Assembly: GCF_010723735.1 (NCBI RefSeq)
Contig: NZ_BLLB01000002.1
Span: forward strand, 310,001 to 374,000
Length of the DNA stretch: 64,000 nucleotides
Origin: Mycolicibacterium hippocampi
GTDB lineage: Bacteria; Actinomycetota; Actinomycetes; Mycobacteriales; Mycobacteriaceae
Direction of reading: 5' to 3'
Made by a program: the position numbers and the translations under genes. The notes beneath the pieces were generated by a model that made no database searches, had not been told where the DNA came from, and saw only the letters and a program-made list of their open reading frames with translations. This document shows positions 23,480-34,939 of the stretch, in pieces (within the stretch, counting starts at the first letter, position 1; each line of letters opens with the position of its first letter).

Positions 23480-26400
23480 GTGGTCCGAGAGCCGAGTAAC
23501 CACCGCACTGCGCGGCTCATCGCGATAGTCGCCGGGCTGCTGGGGACGATGCTGGCCATCGCCACCCCGCTGCTGCCCGTCAACCAGACCACCGCCGAGT
23601 TGAACTGGCCGCAGAATGACGTGCTCAGCAGCGTCGACGCTCCGCTGATCGGGTACGTCGCCACCGACCTGGAGATCAGCGTCCCGTGCAGCGTCGCCGC
23701 CGGCCTGGACCGGCCCGGCCGTACCGTGCTGCTGTCCACCGTTCCCAAGCAGGCCCCCAACGCCATCGACCGCGGCCTGCTCATCGAGCGGGTGAACAAC
23801 GACCTTCTTGTCATCGTCCGCAACACGCCGGTGGTCAGCGCCCCGCTGAGCGAGGTACTCAGCCCGGAGTGTGAGGAACTGACGTTCACCGCACACGCCG
23901 ACAAGGTGACCGGCGAGTTCGTCGGTCTCACCCACGGGCCCGACTCCGAGTCCGCCGGCGAACCGCTGCGCGGCGAGCGCAGCGGCTACGACTTCCGCCC
24001 CCAGATCGTCGGGGTGTTCACTGACCTGTCCGGCCCCGCCCCGCCGGGCCTGCAGTTCTCCGCCACCCTCGATACGCGCTACAGCAGCTCCCCCACCGTG
24101 CTGAAGCTGCTCGCGATGATCATCGGGGTTGCGATGACCGTCATCTCGCTGGGTGCACTGCACGCGCTGGACCAGGCCGACGGCATGCGGCACCGGCGCT
24201 TCCTGCCGTCTCGATGGTGGTCGATGTCGCCGCTGGACGGGGTCGTCACCGCCGTGCTGGTGTGGTGGCACTTCGTCGGCGCCAACACCGCCGATGACGG
24301 TTACATCCTGACGATGGCCCGGGTGTCGGAAAACGCCGGCTACATGGCGAACTATTACCGCTGGTTCGGCACGCCCGAGGCGCCGTTCGGCTGGTATTAC
24401 GACCTGCTGGCGCTGTGGGCCAACGTCAGCACGACCAGCGTCTGGATGCGGCTGCCGACGCTGCTGATGGGGCTCGCCTGCTGGTGGGTGATCAGCCGCG
24501 AGGTCATCCCCCGGCTGGGCTCCGCCGTCAAACACAGCCGCGCCGCGGCCTGGACCGCCGCCGGGTTGTTCCTCGCGTTCTGGCTTCCGCTGAACAACGG
24601 CCTGCGCCCGGAACCGATCATCGCGCTGGGCATCCTGCTGACGTGGTGTTCGGTCGAGCGGGGGGTGGCCACCAGCAGGCTGCTGCCGGTGGCGGTGGCG
24701 GTGATCATCGGAGCGCTGACGTTGTTCTCCGGCCCCACCGGTATCGCCGCCATCGGCGCGCTGCTCGTTGCCATCGGTCCGTTGAAAACGATTGTGGCTG
24801 CGCATACTTCGCGATTCGGCTACGCGGCACTGCTCGCACCGATCGCCGCGGCGGGCACCGTCACTATCTTCCTGATCTTCCGGGACCAGACCCTGGCGGC
24901 CGAACTGCAGGCCAGCAGTTTCAAGTCGGCCGTCGGCCCGAGCCTGGCCTGGTTCGACGAGCACATCCGCTACTCGCGCCTGTTCACCACCAGCCCGGAC
25001 GGGTCGGTGGCCCGCCGCTTCGCGGTGCTGACGTTGCTGCTCGCGCTGGCCGTCGCGGTGGCGATGTCGCTGCGCAAGGGCAGGATCCCCGGCACTGCGC
25101 TGGGCCCGAGCCGGCGCATCATCGGGATCACCGTCATCGCGTTCCTGGCGATGATGTTCACCCCCACCAAGTGGACCCACCACTTCGGCGTGTTCGCCGG
25201 GCTGGCCGGATCGCTGGGTGCGCTGGCCGCGGTCGCCGTCTCCGCCGCGGCGATGCGCTCCCGCCGCAACCGCACGTTGTTCGCCGCCGCAGTGCTGTTC
25301 GTCACCGCGCTGTCGTTCGCGACGGTCAACGGCTGGTGGTACGTCTCGAATTTCGGTGTGCCGTGGTCGAACGACTTCCCGCGGTGGCAGATCGGCTTCA
25401 CCACCCTGCTGCTCGGCCTCTCACTGCTCACCCTTGTGGTGGCAGCCTGGTTCCACTTCACGGGCCGCGGCGGCGCACCGCCCAACGGTGGCCAACGCCG
25501 GTGGCGGGCGATCGCCCAGGCACCGCTGGCCACGGCCACGTGGGCGCTGGTGGTCTTCCAGGTGTTGTCTCTGACGCTGGCCATGACCGGCCAGTACCCG
25601 GCGTGGACAGTGGGCCGGTCCAACCTGGAGGCGCTGACCGGCAAGACGTGCGGCATGGCCGAGGACGTCCTGGTGGAACAGGACCCCAACGACGGGCTGC
25701 TGACGCCCATCGGGGTGCCGGTCGGCGAGGCGCTGGGAACGGTCGGCTCAGACACCGTGGTGGGCTTCGGCCCCAACGGGATTCCCACCGATGTGTCCGC
25801 CGATCCGGTGATGGAGGAGTCCGGCGCGGCCAACTTCGCCGACACCCCGAGCGGCGAACCCACCGAGATCGAGGCGGGCACCGAAGGGGGGACCACCGCC
25901 GCCGCGGGGGTCAACGGCTCCCGTGCCCGGCTGCCGTACGGTCTCGACCCCGCCCGCACGCCGCTGATGGGCAGCTGGCGCAGCGGCACCCAGCAACCGG
26001 CCAGACTGCAGTCGGCGTGGTACCAGCTGCCCGACGGGTGGAGCCAGGGCGACCGGTCCGACTCGCTGCTCGTGGTGTCGGCGGCCGGGCGGTTCGACAA
26101 TGCCGAGGTGGCCGTGGAATGGGCCGGCGCTGCGGACGACGAACCGGCAGGCCGCATGGACCTGATCGACGTCGGTGCCGCTCCGGCCTGGCGCAATCTG
26201 CGCGCACCGCTGGCGGCGATCCCCGCCGACGCGACCAGGATCCGGTTGGTCGCCTCCGATGACGACCTCAGCCCACAGCACTGGATCGCCCTGACCCCGC
26301 CCCGGATCCCGGTGCTGCGCACCCTTCAGGACGTGGTCGGGTCGACGGACCCGGTGCTCCTCGACTGGCTGGTGGGGTTGGCTTTCCCCTGCCAGCGTCC

Positions 26401-26698
26401 GTTCGACCACCGCAACGGCGTCATCGAGGTGCCGCAGTGGCGCATCCTGCCCGACCGGTTCGGCGCCGAGGCGAACTCGCCGGTGATGGACTACCTGGGA
26501 GGCGGCCCGCTGGGCATCACCGAACTGCTGCTGCGTTCCAGGACCGTCCCCACCTATCTGAAGTACGACTGGTTCCGCGACTGGGGCTCCCTGCAGCGGC
26601 TGACCCCCTACTACCCTGACGCCGAACCGGCACGATTGGATCTCGGTTCGGCGACGCGCAGCGGCTTGTGGAGCCCAGCGCCGCTGCGTCTCAGCTAG
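23480..26698 (+). CDS. embC: Arabinosyltransferase EmbC
   Basis: A 1072-aa GT-C arabinosyltransferase, principally for the arabinan of lipoarabinomannan. GTG 23480; the N-terminus [21 protein letters not shown] is the first membrane segment shared by Emb proteins. The catalytic Asp pair is Asp272-Asp273 in [21 protein letters not shown], and [16 protein letters not shown] is another Emb motif. The C-terminal periplasmic carbohydrate-binding region begins around residue 710 ([20 protein letters not shown]) and ends with [16 protein letters not shown]. It is likely an ethambutol target. It sits 4 bp after aftA and 20 bp before embA. Assignment of C rather than A or B rests on order and sequence. 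Confidence 0.94.
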   Translation: MVREPSNHRTARLIAIVAGLLGTMLAIATPLLPVNQTTAELNWPQNDVLSSVDAPLIGYVATDLEISVPCSVAAGLDRPGRTVLLSTVPKQAPNAIDRGLLIERVNNDLLVIVRNTPVVSAPLSEVLSPECEELTFTAHADKVTGEFVGLTHGPDSESAGEPLRGERSGYDFRPQIVGVFTDLSGPAPPGLQFSATLDTRYSSSPTVLKLLAMIIGVAMTVISLGALHALDQADGMRHRRFLPSRWWSMSPLDGVVTAVLVWWHFVGANTADDGYILTMARVSENAGYMANYYRWFGTPEAPFGWYYDLLALWANVSTTSVWMRLPTLLMGLACWWVISREVIPRLGSAVKHSRAAAWTAAGLFLAFWLPLNNGLRPEPIIALGILLTWCSVERGVATSRLLPVAVAVIIGALTLFSGPTGIAAIGALLVAIGPLKTIVAAHTSRFGYAALLAPIAAAGTVTIFLIFRDQTLAAELQASSFKSAVGPSLAWFDEHIRYSRLFTTSPDGSVARRFAVLTLLLALAVAVAMSLRKGRIPGTALGPSRRIIGITVIAFLAMMFTPTKWTHHFGVFAGLAGSLGALAAVAVSAAAMRSRRNRTLFAAAVLFVTALSFATVNGWWYVSNFGVPWSNDFPRWQIGFTTLLLGLSLLTLVVAAWFHFTGRGGAPPNGGQRRWRAIAQAPLATATWALVVFQVLSLTLAMTGQYPAWTVGRSNLEALTGKTCGMAEDVLVEQDPNDGLLTPIGVPVGEALGTVGSDTVVGFGPNGIPTDVSADPVMEESGAANFADTPSGEPTEIEAGTEGGTTAAAGVNGSRARLPYGLDPARTPLMGSWRSGTQQPARLQSAWYQLPDGWSQGDRSDSLLVVSAAGRFDNAEVAVEWAGAADDEPAGRMDLIDVGAAPAWRNLRAPLAAIPADATRIRLVASDDDLSPQHWIALTPPRIPVLRTLQDVVGSTDPVLLDWLVGLAFPCQRPFDHRNGVIEVPQWRILPDRFGAEANSPVMDYLGGGPLGITELLLRSRTVPTYLKYDWFRDWGSLQRLTPYYPDAEPARLDLGSATRSGLWSPAPLRLS

Positions 26699-26718
26699 CT
26701 CGCCTACCATCGAGCCTC

Positions 26719-29700
26719 GTGCCTGACCGGACTGCCCGCCTCATCGCGATCGTCGCGGGTGTGCTGGGAATGCTGCTTTGCGCACTCGCGCCGCTGCTAC
26801 CGGTCAACCAGACGACCGCCACCATTGCGTGGCCGCAGAGCGTCGACAGCGACGGCAACATCGAGAGCGTCACCGCCCCGCTGGTGTCGGGCGCTCCCCG
26901 ATCGCTCGACGCCGTCATCCCCTGCCAGGCAGTGGCCACGCTGCCCGACGACAGCGAACTGGTGTTCTCCACCATCCCGCCCGGCGGCATCGAGGCCGGC
27001 CGCAACGGCTTGTTCGTGCGCGCCTACGCCGATGCCGTCGTCGTGGCGTTCCGTGACTCCGTCGCCGCCGTGGCGCCGCGGGAGGCCGTTGAGTCCGGAG
27101 CCTGCAGTGAGATCCGGATGTGGGCGAACGTCGGCGAGGTGGGTGCCGACTTCGTCGGCATTCCCGGCGCTACGGGCACGCTCCCCGCGGAGAAGAAGCC
27201 GCAGGTTGCGGGTCTCTTCACCGAGCTGGCGGTGCCGGCCGATACCGGCGTGTCCGCCACCGTCGACGTCGACACCCGGTTCATCACCTCGCCCACCACG
27301 CTCAAGCTGGCGGTGATGGTGCTCGGCGTCGCCTGCGTGGTCGCGTCGATCGTGGCCCTGGCGCTGCTGGACCGCGCCGCGGGTCGCAGCCCGCCGAGGC
27401 AGGGCCGCCGCAGACGTGCCCGGCTGGCTACGTGGCTCGCCGACACCGGGGTGATCGGGGTGCTGCTGGTGTGGCACTTCGTCGGGCCGCAGTCGTCGGA
27501 CGACGGCTACAACCTGACCATCGCACGGGTGTCCGGTGAAGCCGGCTACATCACCAACTACTACCGGTTCTTCGGCACCTCCGAGGCCCCCTTCGACTGG
27601 TACCAGAGCGTCCTGGCCCAGCTGGCGCAGGTCAGCACCGCAGGCATCTGGATGCGGTTGCCGGCCACCGCCGCCGCCATCGGGACGTGGCTGATCCTGA
27701 GCCGCTGGGTGCTGCCGCGCCTCGGCGGCCGACTGGCCCGCAACCGGGTGGCGGTGTGGACCGCCGGTGCGGTGTTCCTCGCCGCGTGGCTGCCGTTCAA
27801 CAACGGTCTGCGCCCCGAACCGCTGATCGCGTTCGGGGTGATCGCCGTGTGGATGCTCGTGGAGATCACGCTGGGGTCGCGTCGGCTGGCTCCCGCCGCC
27901 GCGGCGATCGTGGTCGCGGTGTTCTGCGTGACCCTGGCTCCGCAGGGGTTGGTCGCGCTGGCACCGCTGCTGGTCGGCGCACGCGCCATCACCCGCATCC
28001 TCGCCGAGCGCCGCGCGGCCGGTGGAACGGCGGCCGCGCTGGCCCCGCTGGCCACGTTCCTGGCGTCGGCGTCGCTGATCTTCGTCGTGGTGTTCCGCGA
28101 CCAGACGCTGGCAACCGTCGCCGAGTCGGCCCGCATCAAGTACGTCGTCGGCCCGACCATCCCGTGGTACCAGGAGTTCCTGCGCTACTACTTCGTGATG
28201 GTCGAGGACAGCGTGGACGCGTCGCTGACCCGCCGCTTCTCCGTACTGCTGCTGCTGTTGTGTCTCTTCGGATTGCTGGTGGTGCTGCTGCGCCGCGGCA
28301 CCGTGCCCGGTGCGGTCAACGGGCCCGTGTGGCGGCTGACCGGCACCACCGCGATCGGCCTGCTGCTGTTGTTCTTCACACCCACCAAATGGGGGGTTCA
28401 GTTCGGCGTGTTCGCCGGGGTGGCGGGCGCCCTCGGCGCGGTCACCGCTTTCGCGTTCGCCCGCGTCGGCCTGCACAGCCGCCGGAATCTGGCGCTGTAC
28501 GTGACCGCGCTGCTGTTCGTGCTGGCATGGGCGAACGCCGGAATCAACGGCTGGTTCTACGTCGGCAACTACGGGGTGCCGTGGTTCGACCGGCAACCGG
28601 TGATCTTCGGTTTCCCCGTCACCACGATCTTTCTGCTGCTGGCGATCGGTTGCGGCCTGCTCGCCGGCTGGCTGCACTTCCGGATGGACTACGCCGGGCA
28701 CACCGAGGTCGCCGACACCGGGCGCAACCGGGCGCTGGCGTCCACCCCGCTGCTGGTGGTGGCCACCATCATGGTGTTGCTGTCGGTCGGTTCGATGCTC
28801 AAGGCCACTGCCGGGCGCTACCCGGTGTACACCACCGGCGCGGCGAACCTGTCGGCGCTGAAGGCCGCCCTGCCCGGGGGTTCGTCCCGCAGCTGCGCGA
28901 TGGCCGACGCCGTGCTCGTCGAGCCCGACACGAACGCCGGCATGCTGCAACCGGTTCCGGGCCAGCAGTTCGGTGAGTACGGGCCGCTGGGCGGCGAGGA
29001 CCCGGTGGGATTCACCCCCAACGGCGTCAGCGACACCCTGGAGCCTGCCGAACCGGTGGCCGCCAACCCCGGGTTGGTGAACTCCGACGGACCGGTCGAC
29101 AAACCGAACATCGGGATCGCGTACGCGGCCGGGACCGGGGGTGGTTACGGGCCCGAGGGTGTCAACGGATCCCGGGTGTTCCTGCCGTTCGGCCTGGACC
29201 CGGACCGCACGCCGGTGATGGGCAGCTACGACGAGAACACCCTGGCCGCCGAGGCGACGTCGGTCTGGTATCAGCTGCCTCCGCGCAGCCCGGACCGGCC
29301 GCTGGTGAGCGTCGCCGCCGCGGGTGCCATCTGGTACTACGAGGAGGACGGCGAGTTCAGCTACGGGCAGTCGCTGAAGCTGCAGTGGGGGGTGCTCCGT
29401 CCCGACGGCTCCTACGAGGCGCTCAACGAGGTGCAGCCGATCGACATCTTCCCGCAGACGGCCTGGCGCAACCTGCGCTTCCCGTTGTCCACGGCACCGC
29501 CGGAGGCGAACGTGGCGCGCATCGTCGCCGACGACCCGAACCTGTCCGACGACCAGTGGTTCGGGTTCACCCCGCCGCGGGTGCCGGTGCTGCAGACCGC
29601 GAGTGAGTTCCTCGGCACCGAGACCCCGGTGCTGATGGACATCGCCACCGCAGCGAACTTCCCGTGCCAGCGGCCGTTCGCCGAACACCTCGGGGTGGCC

Positions 29701-29985
29701 GAGCTCCCGGAGTACCGGATCCTGCCGAACTTCAAGCAGCTGGTGTCCTCGTCGAACCAGTGGCAGTCCGCCGATGACGGCGGTCCCTTCCTGTTCATCC
29801 AGGCGCTGCTGAGGACGTCGACGATCCCGACGTACCTGCGCGACGACTGGTATCGGGACTGGGGCTCGATCGAGCGCTACACCCGGGTGGTGCCCCGCGA
29901 TGAAGCGCCCGAGGCCGCGATCGAGGAAGGATCGACACGAGTGTTCGGCTGGAGTCGCGGCGGACCGATCAGGGCGCTCCCGTGA
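26719..29985 (+). CDS. embA: Arabinosyltransferase EmbA
   Basis: A 1088-aa Emb protein that forms the EmbA-EmbB heterodimer making the branched non-reducing end of arabinogalactan. The start GTG 26719 ([19 protein letters not shown]) is preferred because an upstream extension would enter embC. The Asp pair is Asp261-Asp262 in [21 protein letters not shown]; the ILG/ILT segment of its sisters is NLT here, as is usual for EmbA. The C-terminal carbohydrate-binding region contains [20 protein letters not shown]. It overlaps embB by 4 bp. Confidence 0.94.
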   Translation: MPDRTARLIAIVAGVLGMLLCALAPLLPVNQTTATIAWPQSVDSDGNIESVTAPLVSGAPRSLDAVIPCQAVATLPDDSELVFSTIPPGGIEAGRNGLFVRAYADAVVVAFRDSVAAVAPREAVESGACSEIRMWANVGEVGADFVGIPGATGTLPAEKKPQVAGLFTELAVPADTGVSATVDVDTRFITSPTTLKLAVMVLGVACVVASIVALALLDRAAGRSPPRQGRRRRARLATWLADTGVIGVLLVWHFVGPQSSDDGYNLTIARVSGEAGYITNYYRFFGTSEAPFDWYQSVLAQLAQVSTAGIWMRLPATAAAIGTWLILSRWVLPRLGGRLARNRVAVWTAGAVFLAAWLPFNNGLRPEPLIAFGVIAVWMLVEITLGSRRLAPAAAAIVVAVFCVTLAPQGLVALAPLLVGARAITRILAERRAAGGTAAALAPLATFLASASLIFVVVFRDQTLATVAESARIKYVVGPTIPWYQEFLRYYFVMVEDSVDASLTRRFSVLLLLLCLFGLLVVLLRRGTVPGAVNGPVWRLTGTTAIGLLLLFFTPTKWGVQFGVFAGVAGALGAVTAFAFARVGLHSRRNLALYVTALLFVLAWANAGINGWFYVGNYGVPWFDRQPVIFGFPVTTIFLLLAIGCGLLAGWLHFRMDYAGHTEVADTGRNRALASTPLLVVATIMVLLSVGSMLKATAGRYPVYTTGAANLSALKAALPGGSSRSCAMADAVLVEPDTNAGMLQPVPGQQFGEYGPLGGEDPVGFTPNGVSDTLEPAEPVAANPGLVNSDGPVDKPNIGIAYAAGTGGGYGPEGVNGSRVFLPFGLDPDRTPVMGSYDENTLAAEATSVWYQLPPRSPDRPLVSVAAAGAIWYYEEDGEFSYGQSLKLQWGVLRPDGSYEALNEVQPIDIFPQTAWRNLRFPLSTAPPEANVARIVADDPNLSDDQWFGFTPPRVPVLQTASEFLGTETPVLMDIATAANFPCQRPFAEHLGVAELPEYRILPNFKQLVSSSNQWQSADDGGPFLFIQALLRTSTIPTYLRDDWYRDWGSIERYTRVVPRDEAPEAAIEEGSTRVFGWSRGGPIRALP

Positions 29986-32900
29986 GCCCGGCCTTCGACG
30001 ATGTCAGGATCGCCCGCTGGGTCGCCACAGTCGCAGGACTGCTGGGTTTCGTGCTGGCCGTGGCCACGCCGCTGCTGCCGGTCACCCAGACCACGGCGAC
30101 GCTGAACTGGCCTCAGCAGGGCCAGCTGAGCAACGTCACCGCGCCACTGATCTCCCAGGCGCCGGTCAGCCTGACCGCCACGGTGCCCTGTGAGGTCATC
30201 GCGACGATGCCCGACGACGGCGGCCTGGTCCTGGGCACCGCGCCGGCCGAGGGACGCGACGCCGCGCTGAACGCGATGCTGGTCAACGTCACCGAGACCC
30301 GCGTCGACGTGATCGTCCGCAACGTCGTCGTGGCCAGCGTGGACCGCGACCGCATCACCGGGCCGCCGGGCTGCTCCCGGCTGGAGATCACGTCGTCGCT
30401 GGACGGCACCTTCGCCGAGTTCGTCGGCCTGACCCAGCTCTCCGGCGAGGATGCCGGTGAACCCCAACGCACCGGCTTCCCCGACCCCAACCTGCGGCCC
30501 GCCATCGTCGGTGTGTTCACCGACCTGACCGGTCCGGCGCCCGCCGGTATGCAGTTCGAGGCCAGCATCGACACCCGCTTCACCACGCACCCGACGGCGC
30601 TGAAGCTGATCGCGATGCTGCTGGCGGTGGTCTCGACCGTCGTCGCGCTGCTGGCCCTGTGGCGACTGGACCGGCTCGACGGGCGGCGGATGCGCCGCCT
30701 CATCCCGTCGCGGTGGCGGACCGCCGGACCTGTCGACGGGGTCGTGGTCGGCGGGTTCGCGCTCTGGTACGTCATCGGCGCCAACTCGTCGGACGACGGT
30801 TACATCCTCGGCATGGCCCGGGTGGCCGACCACGCCGGCTACATGTCGAACTACTTCCGCTGGTTCGGCAGCCCGGAGGACCCGTTCGGCTGGTACTACA
30901 ACGTGCTGGCGCTGATGACCCGGGTCAGCGATGCCAGCATCTGGATCCGGCTGCCGGATCTGATCTGTGCGCTGGTGTGCTGGTTGCTGCTGTCGCGGGA
31001 GGTGCTGCCCCGGCTGGGACCCGCGGTCTCGGGAAGCAAGGCGGCGATGTGGGCCGCCGGGCTGGTGCTGCTTGCGGCGTGGATGCCGTTCAACAACGGG
31101 TTGCGGCCCGAGGGCCAGATCGCCACCGGAGCACTGGTCACCTACGTGCTGATCGAGCGGGCCATCAGCTCGGGCCGGCTGACGCCCGCGGCGCTGGCGA
31201 TCACCACCGCCGCGTTCACGCTCGGCATCCAGCCGACCGGTCTGATCGCGGTGGCGGCGCTGGTGGCCGGCGGCAGGCCGATCCTGCGGATCCTGGTGCG
31301 ACGCCGCCGATCCGTCGGCACCTGGCCGCTGGTGGCGCCGCTGCTGGCCGCCGGCACGATCGTGCTGAGCGTGGTGTTCGCCGACCAGACGCTGGCGACG
31401 GTGTTGGAAGCCACCAGGATTCGCACCGCGATCGGCCCCAGCCAGGAGTGGTTCACCGAGATCCTGCGGTATTACTACCTGATCCTGCCGACGACCGATG
31501 CCGCGATCTCCCGGCGGTTCGCGTTCCTGTTCACCGCGCTGTGTCTGTTCCCCGCACTGTTCATGATGTTGCGGCGCAAGCGCATTGCCGGGGTGGCACG
31601 CGGTCCGGCCTGGCGCTTGATGGGCGTCATCTTCGCCACGATCTTCTTCCTGATGTTCACCCCCACCAAGTGGATCCACCACTTCGGTCTGTTCGCCGCC
31701 GTCGGTGGCGCGATGGCGGCGCTGGCGACGGTGCTGGTGTCGCCGGTGGTGTTGCGCTCGGCGCGCAACCGGATGGCGTTCCTGTCGCTGGTGTTCTTCG
31801 TGTTGGCGTTGTGTTTCGCGTCGACGAACGGCTGGTGGTATGTCTCCAACTTCGGTGCCCCGTTCAACAACTCGGTGCCGCAACTCGGCGGGGTGACGGT
31901 CAGCACCATGTTCATGGTGCTGTTCGTGATCGCCGCACTGTGGGCGTTCTGGCTGCATCTGACGTCGCGGCACGAGTCGCGGGTCGTCGACAAGCTCACT
32001 GCCGCACCGATACCGATCGCCGCCGGTTTGATGGTGGTCGTGTTCGTGGCCTCGATGGTCATCGGCGTGGTCCGCCAGTACCCGACCTACTCCAACGGGT
32101 GGGCCAATGTGCGCGCCTTCGTCGGGGGCTGCGGCATGGCCGACGACGTGCTCGTCGAACCTGACTCCAACGACGGGTTCCTGCAGCCCGCCGCCGGCGA
32201 CGCAGGCCGGCTCTCCTGGGGCCCGCTGGGCCCACTCGGCGGGACCGACCCGGAGGGCTTCTCGCCCAACGGCGTTCCCGACCGGATCATCGCCGAAGCG
32301 ATCCGGCTCAACACTCCGCAGCCCGGCACCGATTACGACTGGAACCAGCCGTCGGAACTCTCCGAGCCCGGGGTCAACGGCTCGACCGTGCCGCTGCCCT
32401 ACGGACTCGACCCCGAGCAGGTCCCGGTTGCGGGAACGTATTCCACTGGCGCCCAAGAGGAGAGCCGGCTGGCTTCGGCGTGGTACGACCTGCCCGCCGC
32501 CGACGACGCGCACCCACTCGTGGTGATCACCGCGGCCGGCACCATCTCCGGGCGCAGCGTCACCGAGGGTGTCAGCTCCGGTGAGACGGTGGAACTCGAG
32601 TACGCCCGGCGCGGACCCGACGGAACCCTCGAGCCGGCCGGCCGGGTCAGCCCGTTCGATATCGGCCCCACGCCGTCGTGGCGCAATCTGCGTTACCCGC
32701 GCGACCAGATCCCCGGCGACGCCGTCGCGGTCCGGGTTATCGCCGAGGATCTCTCGCTGAGCCAGGGCGACTGGGTGGCCGTCACGCCGCCACGGGTGCC
32801 AGAGGTGCGCTCGGTGCAGGAGTTCATCGGTTCCGAGCAGCCGGTCCTGCTGGACTGGGCGGTCGGCCTCGCGTTCCCCTGCCAGCAACCGATGCTGCAC

Positions 32901-33191
32901 GCCAACGGCGTCACCGAGGTGCCGAAGTTCCGCATCTCGCCCGACTACCTCGCCAAGCTGCAGAGCACCGACACCTGGCAGGACGGCGTCAACGGTGGCC
33001 TGCTGGGGATCACCGACCTGCTGCTGCGAGCCTCGGTGATGTCGACCTACCTGTCGCAGGACTGGGGTCAGGACTGGGGGTCGCTGCGCCGGTTCGACAC
33101 CATCGTCGACGCCGAACCCGCCGAGATCGCATTGGGTTCGACCACCCATTCGGGGCTGTGGTCTCCGGGGCCGATCCGGATCGGCCCCTGA
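29982..33191 (+). CDS. embB: Arabinosyltransferase EmbB
   Basis: A 1069-aa Emb protein, main ethambutol target. GTG 29982 overlaps the embA stop (GTGA). The catalytic Asp271-Asp272 lies in [21 protein letters not shown]. The segment ILGM (275-278) corresponds to M. tuberculosis residues 303-306, where Met306 is the commonest resistance position and Gln-Met at 303-304 marks intrinsically resistant species. Here it is the susceptible form. The end [13 protein letters not shown] precedes the stop. The convergent kinase gene follows after only 2 bp, so a terminator must lie inside one of the genes. Confidence 0.95.
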   Translation: MSPAFDDVRIARWVATVAGLLGFVLAVATPLLPVTQTTATLNWPQQGQLSNVTAPLISQAPVSLTATVPCEVIATMPDDGGLVLGTAPAEGRDAALNAMLVNVTETRVDVIVRNVVVASVDRDRITGPPGCSRLEITSSLDGTFAEFVGLTQLSGEDAGEPQRTGFPDPNLRPAIVGVFTDLTGPAPAGMQFEASIDTRFTTHPTALKLIAMLLAVVSTVVALLALWRLDRLDGRRMRRLIPSRWRTAGPVDGVVVGGFALWYVIGANSSDDGYILGMARVADHAGYMSNYFRWFGSPEDPFGWYYNVLALMTRVSDASIWIRLPDLICALVCWLLLSREVLPRLGPAVSGSKAAMWAAGLVLLAAWMPFNNGLRPEGQIATGALVTYVLIERAISSGRLTPAALAITTAAFTLGIQPTGLIAVAALVAGGRPILRILVRRRRSVGTWPLVAPLLAAGTIVLSVVFADQTLATVLEATRIRTAIGPSQEWFTEILRYYYLILPTTDAAISRRFAFLFTALCLFPALFMMLRRKRIAGVARGPAWRLMGVIFATIFFLMFTPTKWIHHFGLFAAVGGAMAALATVLVSPVVLRSARNRMAFLSLVFFVLALCFASTNGWWYVSNFGAPFNNSVPQLGGVTVSTMFMVLFVIAALWAFWLHLTSRHESRVVDKLTAAPIPIAAGLMVVVFVASMVIGVVRQYPTYSNGWANVRAFVGGCGMADDVLVEPDSNDGFLQPAAGDAGRLSWGPLGPLGGTDPEGFSPNGVPDRIIAEAIRLNTPQPGTDYDWNQPSELSEPGVNGSTVPLPYGLDPEQVPVAGTYSTGAQEESRLASAWYDLPAADDAHPLVVITAAGTISGRSVTEGVSSGETVELEYARRGPDGTLEPAGRVSPFDIGPTPSWRNLRYPRDQIPGDAVAVRVIAEDLSLSQGDWVAVTPPRVPEVRSVQEFIGSEQPVLLDWAVGLAFPCQQPMLHANGVTEVPKFRISPDYLAKLQSTDTWQDGVNGGLLGITDLLLRASVMSTYLSQDWGQDWGSLRRFDTIVDAEPAEIALGSTTHSGLWSPGPIRIGP

Positions 33192-33193
33192 GT

Positions 33194-34543
33194 TCAGGAC
33201 GCGGCGTCGTTGGCGCCGGGGTCGGTGTTCTCCTGCAGGATGTCGTCGTGGCAGTCCACCTGGGTCTTGCCCGTCTGCTCCATGCACACCAGGACCGGCG
33301 CGGCGGTGCCGGGCGCACCGGTCGGGTGGGTGATCTCGCCGGGGTACAGCGACCAGAGCGGGGCGCCCGACGACGACAGGCGCGCGCAGTACGCCGGGTC
33401 GCCGGCCTCGGTGACCCCGGCGGCGCCCAGGGTCGCGCAGTCGGCGCCGACGACGATCACCGGTAGCGTCGTGCTGCCGGCGCCGGTCGGGGTTGCGGTG
33501 GGCGGCGCCGCGGTGGTCGCCGGGCGGCGCTCGTGACGCTCGTAGAGTGCCAGAAACGCCGCTGCGGCCACCGCGAGGGCCGACAACCCAAGGGCCAGCA
33601 CCACCGGCGTCCGGCGGCGGGTCCGCGGCACGGCCGCGCTCTTGGCATGGCGAGGGCCTGTCGGAGCGACGGCGGCCAAGGTCGCGTCGGCGTCGGTTGC
33701 GCCGACCCCGGTCCGGTTGCCCAGCGCCCGGGCGAAGTCCACACAGCGCTCGAAGCGGTCGGCAGGCGACTTCGCCAACGCCTTCTCGAAAACGCCTCCC
33801 ATGAATGACAGTTCGGGTCTGGACACCCCGATCTGCGGCGGCTTGGCGGTCAGATGCTGGCTGATGACGATCGCCGGGTTCGAGTGTTGGAACGGCGGCG
33901 ATCCGGTCAACAGCTGGTACGCCGTGGCCGCCAGCGCGTACTGGTCGGCGCGACCGTCGATCCGCTTGTCGGCGGTGAGCTGCTCCGGCGCGGAGTACGC
34001 GACCGTCCCCACGGTCATGTTCGTGCCGGTGAGGTTGCTGATCTCACCGACCCTGCGGGCGATCCCGAAGTCCGCCAACATGATCCGCTCATCAGCGGTC
34101 CCGGGCTCGGCGATCAGGATGTTGGCCGGTTTCACATCGCGGTGCAGCAGGCCGCGCTGGTGGGCGTAGTCGAGCGCCTCCCCCACCGCGGTCACGATGC
34201 GCACCACCAGATCCGGCGGCATGCCCCGCGGGTACCGCTCGGTGAGCAGGCGCGCGGCGTCGGTGCCCTCGACATGATCCATCGAGATCCACAGCCGGCC
34301 CTCGTGGTCACCGCAGTCGTGCACCGCGACGATGTGCGGATGCCACAGCGTGGCCGCGATGTCGGCCTCCCGGTTGAACCGCTCCCGGTACTCGCTGTCG
34401 GCACAGACCGTCGCCGACAGCACCTTCAGCGCATCCTGACGCGGCAGCCTCGGGTGCTCGGCCAGGTACACCTCGCCCATGCCCCCGGAACCCAGCATCC
34501 GCAGGATCGTGTAACCCGCGATCACGTCGCCGTCGGTCAGCAT
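33194..34543 (-). CDS. Membrane Ser/Thr protein kinase (PknB-like catalytic domain)
   Basis: A 449-aa receptor-type kinase. Catalytic domain: glycine loop LGSGGMGEVY (17-26), Lys40 (ALKVL), Glu59, HRDVKPANIL (from 134), DFG (158-160), activation-loop threonines LTGTNMTVGTVAYSAPEQ. After a basic juxtamembrane linker one membrane helix (VVLALGLSALAVAAAAFLALY, about 314-334) leads to a Thr/Pro-rich stalk and a small extracellular domain with five cysteines (including GADCATLG, PAYCARL, VLVCMEQ, VDCHDD), probably disulfide-bonded. The substrate is unknown. It lies between embB and accD4, where M. tuberculosis has atsH and fadE35. A role in coordinating cell-wall enzymes is suggestive but unproven. 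Confidence 0.92.
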   Translation of the reverse strand: MLTDGDVIAGYTILRMLGSGGMGEVYLAEHPRLPRQDALKVLSATVCADSEYRERFNREADIAATLWHPHIVAVHDCGDHEGRLWISMDHVEGTDAARLLTERYPRGMPPDLVVRIVTAVGEALDYAHQRGLLHRDVKPANILIAEPGTADERIMLADFGIARRVGEISNLTGTNMTVGTVAYSAPEQLTADKRIDGRADQYALAATAYQLLTGSPPFQHSNPAIVISQHLTAKPPQIGVSRPELSFMGGVFEKALAKSPADRFERCVDFARALGNRTGVGATDADATLAAVAPTGPRHAKSAAVPRTRRRTPVVLALGLSALAVAAAAFLALYERHERRPATTAAPPTATPTGAGSTTLPVIVVGADCATLGAAGVTEAGDPAYCARLSSSGAPLWSLYPGEITHPTGAPGTAAPVLVCMEQTGKTQVDCHDDILQENTDPGANDAAS

Positions 34544-34561
34544 GGGCGGACGCCGGCCTGA

Positions 34562-34930
34562 TCACCGGTGGCGGTCACGGAATCCCTGCCTGCGGCCCCG
34601 CACCCGGCCGACGAATCCTGGATCCGGGACCTCCGCGGTCACCGTCTTGGTGGATTCGCGGATGATGGCTGGCAGATTCACCCCGTCGATCACCTCGTTG
34701 GCCAGGCCCACGAGATCGATACGGGCGATCACCGCGTCGATCGCCTCGGCGTGCAGGCGGTCACGCACGATGGCGGTGAGGTCGAGTTCGTCGATCGCGG
34801 CTGCCACGATGAGCGAGAGTACGGCTTGCGCCTCGTGTCTGCCGCGCGTGAACAACCCACCCACCACCGGCAACCCCTCACAGGTCCGGTAGGCCTCCAG
34901 CAACACAGACGACGGCGGCGGCTCAGTCAC
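34562..34930 (-). CDS. Conserved hypothetical protein, 122 aa
   Basis: A small protein from ATG 34930 (MTEPPPSSVLLEAYRTCEGLP). The middle is a repeat of amphipathic segments, LDLTAIVRDRLHAEAIDAVI then IDLVGLANEVIDGVNLPAIIRESTKTV, and the end is very basic (GRVRGRRQGFRDRHR). The IDLVGLANEVIDGVNLPAII segment resembles the region found next to RDD membrane domains in other actinobacterial proteins, but no RDD domain is present. It lies 18 bp upstream of the kinase gene on the same strand and 9 bp after the DUF4331 gene, so the three may be one transcript. Confidence 0.75.
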   Translation of the reverse strand: MTEPPPSSVLLEAYRTCEGLPVVGGLFTRGRHEAQAVLSLIVAAAIDELDLTAIVRDRLHAEAIDAVIARIDLVGLANEVIDGVNLPAIIRESTKTVTAEVPDPGFVGRVRGRRQGFRDRHR

Positions 34931-34939
34931 GGTGCATCC

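Noticed and set aside
26797..29688. A 963-codon open frame on the minus strand opposite embA (and similar long ones opposite embB and accD4)
   Set aside because: Composition is Arg/Gln/Gly-rich shadow of high-GC codons; the plus-strand embA protein is clearly recognised and no domain is seen in the antisense product.
29982..33191. Ethambutol-resistance substitution in EmbB
   Set aside because: The determinant reads ILGM, the susceptible form.
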